Shown here: positions 1 through 6,082 of the stretch, one piece after another
Layout: the number at the start of each line of letters is the position of its first letter
Position numbering within the stretch: position 1 is the stretch's first letter
NCBI GenBank assembly: GCA_022712835.1
Contig: JAFLJU010000561.1
Span: forward strand, 1-6,731
From: Desulfobacteraceae bacterium
Lineage (GTDB): Bacteria; Desulfobacterota; Desulfobacteria; Desulfobacterales; Desulfobacteraceae
Direction of reading: 5' to 3'
Length of the DNA stretch: 6,731 bases
Notes under the pieces: generated by a model
The model's input: the letters and a program-made list of their open reading frames with translations, nothing else
Told to the model about the DNA's origin: nothing
Database searches by the model: none
Program-made: the position numbers and the translations under genes

Positions 1-180
1 TTTAGGAATACTAAACACCCACTGTCGATGGGGGACGTCTTTTAAAACATTTGTGAGCAACCATTCTCCATATTCAACCACCCGTTTCTGGTGGCAGGAG
101 GGACAGAACTGTCTGCGCTTACAGGAAAACGCCAGGAGATATAAAAAAAATTCCTGAAGAGAAGGTTTGCGTCCTTGTGA
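1..180 (-). pseudogene. IS91-family transposase fragment (zinc-binding region), truncated
   Basis: The complement strand reads, with no stop down to base 1, through LAFSCKRRQFCPSCHQKR, then VVEYGEWL and VPHRQWVFSIPK. This is the hallmark zinc-binding segment (CPSCH) and following block of IS91-type rolling-circle transposases, which act on DNA through a HUH/Y2 nuclease domain lying further downstream, outside this window. The recognisable homology begins near base 140. Upstream of that (bases 140-225) the frame stays open but reads into low-identity sequence, the usual first Cys pair of the zinc ribbon is not visible, and a TAG stops the frame at 226-228. I therefore call it an N-terminally truncated or diverged remnant. 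Whether the C-terminal part is intact cannot be seen. The family assignment is from memory of the motif, with good confidence; inactivity is inferred. Confidence 0.75.
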
Positions 181-299
181 GTACGGTTCAGGAGGGTTGT
201 CTACGAGAGCGTAATTATGCACTATCTATACTTGCACACTTTCGCCGTATGCCTACCAGACAGATGGCAAAGCTATTAGTCACCGATAGGATGAGAACG

Positions 300-323
300 A
301 TTCCCCTGATCCGGAGGGGGAAT
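300..323. repeat. GC-rich inverted repeat (hairpin)
   Basis: ATTCCCC at 300-306 is the exact reverse complement of GGGGAAT at 317-323, with a 10-nt loop. It stands out in an AT-rich stretch with no intact gene. No T-run follows on either strand, so it is not a convincing intrinsic terminator. It may be part of the decayed mobile-element debris on the left side. Confidence 0.35.
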
Positions 324-380
324 AGACCCTTACGAAACATAAGAAAAGATAACAATCCGGATTTTATAAGGAAAAATATC

Positions 381-619
381 ATGAAACTGAATACAAAGAA
401 AAAGATATAGAAGAAGGCAAGGAGCATTGGGGAAAAAGGCACGACCAGAACCATCGGCAATGTCAAGATGGTCGTCAAAAAAATGTTTAGGGTTAGTGAT
501 AGTGATACGGAAAAGGTGTTTAATGTGTCTATTTATAAAAGGTTTTGACAGATTTTGCAGGGAGATTATTTGAAGAAGATAAAGACAGTGCTGATTTGGT
601 GGCCGTTAACCGTTTTTAA
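381..619 (+). pseudogene. Possible decayed small gene (one TAG, one frameshift), function unknown
   Basis: An ATG at 381 has AAGGA at 368-372, eight bases upstream. The frame then reads MKLNTKKKI, meets TAG at 408-410, and continues open through GTTRTIGNVKMVVKKMF and RVSDSDTEKVFNVSIYK. Near the A-run at 537-540 the sense switches frame into VLTDFAGRLFEEDKD and SADLVAVNRF, ending with TAA at 617-619. The parts after the frameshift and before it have a protein-like composition and together would make about 80 residues. I recognise no family. A competing open frame at 353-490 (rich in K, E and H, no start codon) overlaps the first half, so the model is uncertain. It lies just downstream of, and in opposite orientation to, tetR, and beside transposase debris. 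It could equally be non-coding. Confidence 0.3.
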
Positions 620-637
620 AATAATTAGACGGATTTA

Positions 638-1276
638 TTAAGCCCCATCATATTTAAGATAAGCAATTAGCATTTTGACCAATTCCTCCACAAATGTGGT
701 TTTGGGGATGAATTGATCATCGGGGTGGGCTGCGAATCGATGGGTCAAGCTCTCGACTGTCTGGACGATAACGAAACAGGCATGCTCCAGAAAGGTTGGC
801 CGAATTTCAGGATACAGACGGAGAAGGCTGGCCACAGTTTTGGCGGCATGCCGTTCGGCCTCAAGTAATGATTGGTGAACACGCTCGGGCAAAGGGGTTT
901 CCTCAACCAAAATATGCTGTAGGCGCGGCTGTCTTGAGTGCATTTCCAGCATCCCCGATACATATTCATGCAGAGCCTCGCCCAGTCCATGCTGTTCAAC
1001 CACAATGTGACCCACCCACTCTCGCAGGTGACGGTCAGTTTCAATAATATGCCGTTCGAGCAATGCTACGGCAATCGCTTCTTTACTTGGAAAATACTGA
1101 TATAATGTTCCGATGGACACTCCTGCCCGTTCAGCGATTCGGTTGGTGGTCCCGGCAGCGTAACCACGAACTTCGAAAACTTGAGCAGCTGCCTGGAGGA
1201 TCACATCCACCGTAACCTTGGAACGATGCTGAATCGGCTGTTTTCGGGGCTCAAGGCGTTGTTTGCGTGCTGTCAT
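638..1276 (-). CDS. TetR/AcrR-family transcriptional regulator
   Basis: A one-component repressor of 212 residues, the normal size for the family. The N-terminal DNA-binding domain covers about residues 20-68, with helix-turn-helix sequence TTNRIAERAGVSIGTLYQYF at 43-62 followed by the typical PSKEAI. The rest is an all-helical C-terminal ligand and dimerisation domain that does not reveal the effector. I start at ATG 1276 because AGGA lies eight bases upstream; the TTG six bases further out (1282) would leave only about two bases between it and the same AGGA. A short basic N-terminal extension (MTARKQRLEPRKQ) precedes the HTH domain. The gene is divergent from the metal/redox cluster across a 306-bp control region, so self-repression and control of that cluster are likely (inference). 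By eye it is less AT-rich than the two genes that follow across the gap, which could mean a separate origin. Confidence 0.93.
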   Translation of the reverse strand: MTARKQRLEPRKQPIQHRSKVTVDVILQAAAQVFEVRGYAAGTTNRIAERAGVSIGTLYQYFPSKEAIAVALLERHIIETDRHLREWVGHIVVEQHGLGEALHEYVSGMLEMHSRQPRLQHILVEETPLPERVHQSLLEAERHAAKTVASLLRLYPEIRPTFLEHACFVIVQTVESLTHRFAAHPDDQFIPKTTFVEELVKMLIAYLKYDGA

Positions 1277-1294
1277 AAGCAATTTCCTGAATGC

Positions 1295-1312
1295 GAGTTG
1301 ATATAAACTGAC
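1295..1312. promoter_or_regulatory. Candidate operator element A (AGTT-N6-AACT)
   Basis: GAGTTGATATAAACTGAC contains AGTT and AACT as inverted half-sites around six bases. It lies directly between the proposed tetR -10 box and the tetR start. A nearly mirror-image element occurs at 1477-1493 on the other side of the divergent region, sharing GTCAGTT and AACTC flanks. Placement fits a repressor site, but the half-sites are short. Confidence 0.28.
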
Positions 1313-1341
1313 TATTTACATATAATATTTGCAACTGTCAA
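1313..1341 (-). promoter_or_regulatory. Candidate tetR promoter
   Basis: Read on the minus strand, a perfect TTGACA (complement of 1336-1341) is followed after 17 bases by TAAATA (complement of 1313-1318). The -35 box matches the sigma-70 consensus exactly; the -10 box is weak. Transcription would start roughly at 1305, giving a leader of about 30 nt before the ATG at 1276 and placing element A at the start site. Confidence 0.45.
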
Positions 1342-1414
1342 TAGGCTGTAGATACCATCTTATGATTATATTTTAAAAATTTTATAAAGTATATATAAAA
1401 TATTTTGTATAAAA

Positions 1415-1431
1415 TGAATAATAATTATTCA
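1415..1431. promoter_or_regulatory. 17-bp perfect palindrome, likely operator
   Basis: TGAATAATAATTATTCA is an exact inverted repeat of TGAATAAT with a single central A. It lies near the middle of the divergent control region. Size and symmetry are typical of TetR-family operators, and TGAAT/ATTCA half-sites occur among them. It could serve both directions. The surrounding AT-richness raises the chance of accidental symmetry, but the G/C-bearing ends argue for a real site. Confidence 0.45.
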
Positions 1432-1476
1432 CAATTTGAATTCTGCACTTAAATTGGATATCAGAAAGTCTCTCTT

Positions 1477-1493
1477 GTCAGTTAGATAAACTC
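1477..1493. promoter_or_regulatory. Candidate operator element B (AGTT-N5-AACT)
   Basis: GTCAGTTAGATAAACTC is related to the reverse complement of element A: both have GTCAGTT on one side and AACTC on the other, with five instead of six bases between the AGTT and AACT cores. It lies just upstream of one proposed plus-strand promoter. A pair of such elements facing the two divergent genes would fit a shared regulator. Confidence 0.25.
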
Positions 1494-1497
1494 AAAA

Positions 1498-1527
1498 TTG
1501 GTCCAACAAATTGAAATGTATTATAAA
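1498..1527 (+). promoter_or_regulatory. Candidate promoter of the metal/redox cluster
   Basis: TTGGTC at 1498-1503 and TATAAA at 1522-1527 are separated by 18 bases. The -10 is good, the -35 poor. An alternative is TTGAAT at 1436-1441 with TATCAG at 1459-1464 (17-base spacing), immediately next to the 17-bp palindrome. Sequence alone does not decide between them; one promoter in 1436-1535 is very likely because a co-directional gene set begins at 1583. Confidence 0.28.
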
Positions 1528-1536
1528 TTTATAATA
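1519..1536. repeat. 18-bp perfect AT palindrome overlapping the candidate -10
   Basis: TATTATAAATTTATAATA is its own reverse complement over all 18 bases and covers the proposed TATAAA box, so a protein bound here would block transcription of the cluster. It contains no G or C, so chance symmetry is a real possibility. Confidence 0.35.
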
Positions 1537-1582
1537 TCAAAAGGCAACCACCTTACTGTGGAAAAAACAAAGGAGTCAATAC

Positions 1583-1954
1583 ATGGGCATAGATAAGCTT
1601 TTCAATCACGATGATGATCACCGCAAACACAAGCATTATGAGGACAACTATAATGAAAACGGCAAGGCTTTGAAAGACCATGATCATAAAGAATATAATG
1701 ACCGGTTACGAAAGCACGAATATCATAAGAACCGTCATCACAATTATGATCTGTTCAATCCTTCGCGGCTCATGCCTTTCCTGATTGCCAACAAGAAACT
1801 CATAATTTTGGTAGGTGTTGTGTTTTTTGGGGTCCTTGTACTTGCAATCATTTTGGCCCTGCCATTGCTCGGTCAAATTCTCGATTACATAAACAAGATA
1901 GGCGGTCAGGATTTGATCCAACGATTGCTACAGTTAACTGGAGTCATAAAATAG
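1583..1954 (+). CDS. His-rich small membrane protein, unknown function
   Basis: A 123-residue protein I cannot assign to a named family. Residues 1-60 are strongly polar, with ten histidines (9, 13, 16, 18, 33, 35, 45, 48, 52, 53) mixed with Asp, Glu, Lys, Arg and Tyr. Residues 72-98 form one long hydrophobic segment (LIILVGVVFFGVLVLAIILA), followed by a mildly amphipathic tail rich in Ile, Leu and Gly. There is no cleavable signal peptide, and the KK before the membrane segment favours the His-rich part being cytoplasmic. AGGAG at 1571-1575 sits seven bases before the ATG. First gene of the co-directional cluster. The histidines suggest binding of divalent metal (Zn, Ni, Co, Cu or Fe), perhaps handing it to the P-type ATPase; that is inference. 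Confidence 0.82.
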   Translation: MGIDKLFNHDDDHRKHKHYEDNYNENGKALKDHDHKEYNDRLRKHEYHKNRHHNYDLFNPSRLMPFLIANKKLIILVGVVFFGVLVLAIILALPLLGQILDYINKIGGQDLIQRLLQLTGVIK

Positions 1955-1958
1955 GCAT

Positions 1959-2007
1959 TTACCATGCAACGATATAATGCCCTTGCATCATCTACAGGCA
2001 TTGGTAA
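1959..2007 (+). other. Possible stem-loop in the spacer after the His-rich gene
   Basis: TTACCA (1959-1964) pairs with TGGTAA (2002-2007), extended by TGC (1965-1967) with GCA (1998-2000) across a one-base bulge. Inside, ATGCAA (1964-1969) could alternatively pair with TTGCAT (1983-1988), giving two competing folds. No T-run follows directly, so a simple intrinsic terminator is not supported; it may be an mRNA-processing or stability element in a 161-nt spacer. Confidence 0.25.
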
Positions 2008-2115
2008 CTGATTCATGACATAGTGTCGAACCGGATTTAATAGAAAAGATGAAATAATTTTTTTTAACAGGACATCAAAGTTGGTTTGTCCGTATTTATT
2101 GATTTAGGTGAAAGA

Positions 2116-2697
2116 ATGAAAAAATATAATCTTTTAATATTATTTACATTTTTTTTTATTATAGCATTGGAGCCCTGGTCTTTGGTAACAGGCATGGCCG
2201 ATGAGGACCATGAAATTTCAGAATATTTCGAGCGAGAGGATCAACACGGTATTCCCTTTTTGGAAACTGACAATATAGGCAATGAAACCGCAGGTCAGAT
2301 TGCCGCATTGCTTCTGCTTATAGCCAATTTCCCTGTAGCCTTAAGCTTGTTGATAAGGGGAATGAATCGATTTGTACCCATGGGAGAGATGTTAAAAAAA
2401 GCACTTAAGGATTTTAACCGCAAGCAGAAAAAAACACTCATGTGGCTTCATTATTATCTGAATCTTATTGTTCTTGGCATTGTTTCTTGGCACTGGTTGG
2501 CGTCAAGATGCAAGTCCTCGGCCCTTCCCGAAATTGGATCGGCATTGATGGTGACACTTATCCTTTCTGGTTTTTTGATAAAATTCAAGTTATGCCCCAA
2601 AGTTTTCAGGAAAATTACTTACAAGATTCATGTGGAACCTATTATTTTTATCTCTATGTTTTTTGTCTTGATGCTAGGTCACCTGATCGTCGATTAG
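2116..2697 (+). CDS. Membrane cytochrome b-like protein (ferric-reductase/b561-type, putative bis-His heme)
   Basis: A 193-residue protein. Residues 1-28 look like a signal peptide (MKKYNLLILF, then a possible cut after TGMA), followed by an acidic periplasmic stretch (29-56) and four membrane helices at about 58-80, 110-129, 137-157 and 173-192. Histidines sit near both ends of the second helix (H112 in LHYYLN, H126 in WHW) and of the fourth (H172 in KIHVEP, H189 in LGHLI), the arrangement expected for two stacked b hemes ligated by a helix pair. Its probable role is electron transfer from the quinone pool or another membrane donor to the diheme cytochrome encoded next; such b/DHC pairing is known for DHC genes. 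I start at ATG 2116 with AGGTG at 2106-2110; a TTG at 2086 would add ten residues in front of the signal peptide and has no good ribosome site. Exact heme number and partner are inferred. Confidence 0.85.
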   Translation: MKKYNLLILFTFFFIIALEPWSLVTGMADEDHEISEYFEREDQHGIPFLETDNIGNETAGQIAALLLLIANFPVALSLLIRGMNRFVPMGEMLKKALKDFNRKQKKTLMWLHYYLNLIVLGIVSWHWLASRCKSSALPEIGSALMVTLILSGFLIKFKLCPKVFRKITYKIHVEPIIFISMFFVLMLGHLIVD

Positions 2698-2806
2698 TCT
2701 GGAGAATGTTCGTCTTGCTGTATTGACCATGAATCTGTTTTAACAGCCTAAATGTTTAGTTTTAATTTTAGGAAATGAGCATTGATTTTGAAAAATTATT
2801 TTTTAT

Positions 2807-2811
2807 GGAGG
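2807..2811 (+). promoter_or_regulatory. Ribosome binding site fixing the diheme cytochrome start
   Basis: GGAGG eight bases upstream of ATG 2820 selects this start over the in-frame ATG at 2775, whose only upstream purine run (AGGA) lies within two or three bases of the codon. The 2820 start also gives a standard signal peptide beginning MDHKTIFL. Confidence 0.8.
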
Positions 2812-2819
2812 AAACTAAA

Positions 2820-3440
2820 ATGGATCACAAAACAATATTTTTAATGATTTGTCTGGTTTTAGGCACTCTTTTTTTTATCCCTTCTTTCCTGGCGTATGCC
2901 GATGATAACCATAAAGAAAACAAATGGAACGTCCTGTTGGCGGATGGTGGAAAAGATGATGATAATGGCAAGCATCAAAAGAAAAAACGAGAACACCATC
3001 AGAACTGCGGCAATGACTCCAGCGCCATAACACCGGTAAATAATTTAGTTTACCAGGCTGAGTGCGGGGCTTGTCACTTTGCCTATCAGCCGGAGCTCCT
3101 GCCGGGATCTTCCTGGATAAAACTTTTGACAAGCCTTGAAGATCATTTTGGAGAAACCTTCGAACTGGATGCTGATTCCCAAAATATCATTACAGATTAT
3201 CTGAAATCCAACAGCGCTGACCATAGCACGAAAAAACAGGCGAAAAAAATCATGAAGGGACTTGGAAATCAGGCTCCATTGAGAATTACCCAAATCCCAT
3301 GTATCATTAAAGAACACCATGAGATCTCTCCTGATGTATTGAACCGAGAATCCATAGGTTCTCTATCCAATTGCATTGCCTGTCACACAACGGCTGAAGA
3401 CGGTATTTATGATGATGACAATGTAAAAATTCCAAAATAG
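2820..3440 (+). CDS. Periplasmic diheme cytochrome c, DHC family
   Basis: A 206-residue exported c-type cytochrome. Residues 1-27 are a signal peptide ending in AYA before DDNHKEN. Two heme-attachment motifs are present: CGACH at 82-86, inside YQAECGACHFAYQPELLP, and CIACH at 185-189. The blocks between them (SWIKLL, LEDHFGE, RITQIP, IIKEHHEI, GSLSNCIACH) and the ending NVKIPK follow the DHC (dihaem cytochrome c) family described from Rhodobacter sphaeroides, where it works with a cytochrome b and the oxygen-binding heme protein SHP. No SHP gene is visible here. Two features look unusual: a 40- to 50-residue linker rich in Asp, His, Lys and Asn (about 28-75) before the first heme, and Cys161 where I recall family members usually having Trp after the ITxxP motif. 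It likely accepts electrons from the upstream membrane cytochrome. Family call is strong; partner is inferred. Confidence 0.95.
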   Translation: MDHKTIFLMICLVLGTLFFIPSFLAYADDNHKENKWNVLLADGGKDDDNGKHQKKKREHHQNCGNDSSAITPVNNLVYQAECGACHFAYQPELLPGSSWIKLLTSLEDHFGETFELDADSQNIITDYLKSNSADHSTKKQAKKIMKGLGNQAPLRITQIPCIIKEHHEISPDVLNRESIGSLSNCIACHTTAEDGIYDDDNVKIPK

Positions 3441-3478
3441 AGCAGGTATATCAAGATGAGGATTGATAAGGATTATAA

Positions 3479-6025
3479 ATGAACAATATATCGTTTGAGA
3501 ATTTAAAAGGTCTGTCCCCTGATGAGGTGTTAAAGCGTCAGGAGCAGGATGGCTTTAACGAATTACCGACCCAGGGGAAACGAAATGGTCTGGATATCCT
3601 GATCGGGGTTTTAAGAGAACCCATGTTCCTGTTGTTGATCGCATGCGGGGCATTGTATCTGCTGTCTGGTGAGTTTCAGGAAGCATTGATGCTGCTTGGG
3701 TTTGTTTTTGTGATTATCGGCATCACCTTTTATCAGGAACGGAAAACCGAAAGAGCGCTCGAAGCACTCAAGGACTTGTCCAGTCCCCGTGCTTATGTCA
3801 TCCGTGACGGGGAAAAAACACGTATTCCCGGGCGGGAAGTGGTCCGTGATGATGTTATCCTGCTGTCGGAAGGCGACCGTGTTCCGGCAGACTGCGTTCT
3901 GGTCCATGCCCTTAATTTTTCCATTGATGAATCGCTTCTGACCGGTGAATCCGTTCCCGTTAGAAAAGTATCCACCCAAGACACCTCGATTGTGATGGAG
4001 AAACCCGGCGGGGATGATCTTCCCTTTGCTTTTTCAGGCACCCTGGTTGTGTCCGGCCAGGCAGCAGGGATGATCAAGGCAACCGGAACCCGAACCGAAT
4101 TGGGAAAAATCGGCAAAGCCCTTCAATCCCTTGAAGAAGAACGAACCCCGCTTCAGATTCAGACCGGGCAAGTCGTTCGAACTTTTGCGTTTGTCGGCGG
4201 CATTCTCTGCATACTGGTGGTGGTGGTGTACTGGATGACCCGTGGCAACCTGCTCGAAGGATTTCTTGCCGGGTTGTCTCTGGCCATGGCCATCCTTCCA
4301 GAAGAATTTCCGGTTGTTCTCACCATATTTCTGGCCCTTGGTGCCTGGCGGATTTCAAAATTCCGGGTGTTGACCCGGCGGGTTCCAGCAGTGGAAACGC
4401 TTGGCTCGGCAACCGTGCTTTGTGTTGATAAAACAGGTACATTAACCCTTAACAAGATGACGGTATCCGATATTGTGGCAGGCGATAAGGTGTTTACTAT
4501 CGGGGAAAAGAATGACACCCTGCCCGAAGAATTCCACGAAGTGGTCGAGTACAGCATTCTTGCAAGCCCGGTCGACCCCTTTGATCCAATGGAAAAGGCC
4601 ATGAGAGAACTGGGGGAACGCACCCTTTCACAGACAGAACATCTTCACGCATCATGGACGCTCCAGCGTGAATATCCCTTAAGCAAGGAACTGCTTGCCA
4701 TGTCCCGGGTCTGGACATCCGCTTCAGGAGAAGACCTGATCATTGCAGCCAAGGGCGCTCCTGAAGCCATTGCGGATCTTTGTCATTTTGATGCACCCAA
4801 ATTAAAATGGCTTGAGGAAAAAATCGATCTGCTCAGCAACCAGGGAAAACGGGTTATCGGAGTGGCGTGTACCCGGCACAGAAAAACGGAGCTGCCGGAG
4901 GATCAACACGATTTTCAGTTTAAATTCATCGGATTAATCGGCCTTGAAGATCCTGTCCGACCCAATGTAAAAGGGGCTATTGAAGAATGTTATACCGCTG
5001 GCATCCGAACGATCATGATCACCGGAGACTATCCAGGCACCGCCATGAGCATTGCCCGGCAGATCGGTCTTCGAAATCCGGATCAGCACATTACCGGTTC
5101 TGAACTGGAAACATTAACCGATAAGCAACTGGCAAATAGGATAAAAGAGGTCAACATATTTGCCCGCATGGTGCCGGAACAGAAACTGCGCATTGTCCAG
5201 GCCCTTAAACTAAACAAGGAAATTGTCGCCATGACCGGTGATGGTGTGAATGATGCACCTGCCCTGAAAGCCGCACATATCGGGGTGGCAATGGGGGGCC
5301 GAGGCACGGATGTCGCACGTGAGGCAGCATCACTGGTGCTCCTTGATGATGATTTTAATTCCATTGTGACTGCTGTGCGTATGGGACGACGTATTTATGA
5401 CAACCTTAAAAAAGCGATGATGTTCATCCTTTCAGTTCATATTCCCATTGCAGGACTTTCATTGATACCCGTACTGCTGAAATGGCCCTTGATTTTATTC
5501 CCGGTGCATATAGTTTTCCTGGAGCTGATTATTGATCCCGCATGTACCCTGATCTTTGAAGCAGACAAAGATGACGGCCAAGTCATGAAACGAAAACCGC
5601 GCAGCATTGACGCAAAGCTCTTCGAAAGATCAACCCTTTTGAAGTGCTTTTTTCAAGGAGGGGTGACCCTGGCAGTGACCATTGCCATTTACCTGTTCAT
5701 CCGCAATGACCATTCTACTGAGACGGCACGGGCACTTGCATTTCTAACGCTTGTGGTCTGTAATCTTGGAATGATCCTATCAAACCGCTCCCTGACAAGA
5801 TCCAGCATCAGCATGCTGAAAGAAAAAAATGCAGCATTTAAATGGGTCATGACCGGAACGGTCACCGTCATGATCCTTGTGCTTACCATACCCTTTTTCA
5901 AAAACCTGTACCGCTTCGGATCGGTTTCCGTGAATGATGTATTCCTGGCACTGGCGGGTGGTCTTGTGGCGATCATTTTCATGGAACTTGTGAAGGTGAT
6001 TCCTTTGTTCAACAAGAAAACTTAA
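3479..6025 (+). CDS. Cation-translocating P-type ATPase (P2-like), substrate uncertain
   Basis: A complete 848-residue ion pump using ATP via a phospho-aspartate. Order: N-terminal cation-ATPase domain (1-40), M1-M2 (about 42-90), actuator domain with TGES at 155-158, M3-M4 with PEEFP at 274-278, phosphorylation motif DKTGT at 317-321, nucleotide-binding KGAPE at 425-429, TGD at 515-517, hinge TGDGVNDAP at 586-594, then M5-M10. Ten membrane helices and no N-terminal heavy-metal (CxxC) domain or CPC motif, so it is not a P1B pump. In M4, E275 aligns with Ca-site Glu309 of SERCA, and in M6 E682 and D686 align with N796 and D800, but the M5 site residues are replaced (H654 near N768; Ile in place of E771), and M6 also holds H677 and C689. 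It is therefore a relative of P2 Ca2+/Mn2+ pumps with an altered ion site. AAGGA at 3468-3472 precedes the ATG by six bases. It follows the cytochrome gene by 38 nt and precedes the zinc-finger gene by 57 nt, consistent with cotranscription. Confidence 0.97.
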   Translation: MNNISFENLKGLSPDEVLKRQEQDGFNELPTQGKRNGLDILIGVLREPMFLLLIACGALYLLSGEFQEALMLLGFVFVIIGITFYQERKTERALEALKDLSSPRAYVIRDGEKTRIPGREVVRDDVILLSEGDRVPADCVLVHALNFSIDESLLTGESVPVRKVSTQDTSIVMEKPGGDDLPFAFSGTLVVSGQAAGMIKATGTRTELGKIGKALQSLEEERTPLQIQTGQVVRTFAFVGGILCILVVVVYWMTRGNLLEGFLAGLSLAMAILPEEFPVVLTIFLALGAWRISKFRVLTRRVPAVETLGSATVLCVDKTGTLTLNKMTVSDIVAGDKVFTIGEKNDTLPEEFHEVVEYSILASPVDPFDPMEKAMRELGERTLSQTEHLHASWTLQREYPLSKELLAMSRVWTSASGEDLIIAAKGAPEAIADLCHFDAPKLKWLEEKIDLLSNQGKRVIGVACTRHRKTELPEDQHDFQFKFIGLIGLEDPVRPNVKGAIEECYTAGIRTIMITGDYPGTAMSIARQIGLRNPDQHITGSELETLTDKQLANRIKEVNIFARMVPEQKLRIVQALKLNKEIVAMTGDGVNDAPALKAAHIGVAMGGRGTDVAREAASLVLLDDDFNSIVTAVRMGRRIYDNLKKAMMFILSVHIPIAGLSLIPVLLKWPLILFPVHIVFLELIIDPACTLIFEADKDDGQVMKRKPRSIDAKLFERSTLLKCFFQGGVTLAVTIAIYLFIRNDHSTETARALAFLTLVVCNLGMILSNRSLTRSSISMLKEKNAAFKWVMTGTVTVMILVLTIPFFKNLYRFGSVSVNDVFLALAGGLVAIIFMELVKVIPLFNKKT

Positions 6026-6082
6026 TTTATCAAGACTGGATGAAACATTTAAAAAACAACAACCTCAAAGGAGAAAAATTAA

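Noticed and set aside
181..215. GTACGGTTC followed by a G-rich stretch, reminiscent of the 3' side of group II intron domain V
   Set aside because: The matching 5' strand (GAGCCGTAC-like) and the domain V stem-loop are absent upstream.
177..410. 77-residue plus-strand open frame (MSTVQEGCLRE...)
   Set aside because: No ribosome site at the start, basic low-complexity composition, and its last third is better explained by the frame that starts at ATG 381.
215..478. 87-residue hydrophobic minus-strand open frame
   Set aside because: Its runs of Phe, Leu and Ile are the complement of A-rich plus-strand sequence; no ribosome site or recognisable motif.
353..490. K/E/H-rich open frame on the plus strand without a start codon
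   Set aside because: It resembles the His-rich gene at 1583 in composition only; no ATG, and it overlaps the better-supported model at 381-619.
609..635. CCGT...ACGG inverted repeat downstream of the TetR gene as a terminator
   Set aside because: Only four pairs with a long AT loop and no T-run on the minus strand.
1277..1282. TTG start for the TetR gene, adding two residues
   Set aside because: It would lie about two bases from the AGGA site; ATG 1276 has normal spacing.
2086..2115. Upstream TTG start for the cytochrome b-like gene
   Set aside because: No ribosome site, and it would put ten polar residues before a standard signal peptide.
2775..2819. Upstream ATG for the diheme cytochrome
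   Set aside because: AGGA is only two or three bases away, while ATG 2820 has GGAGG at proper spacing and begins a clean signal peptide.
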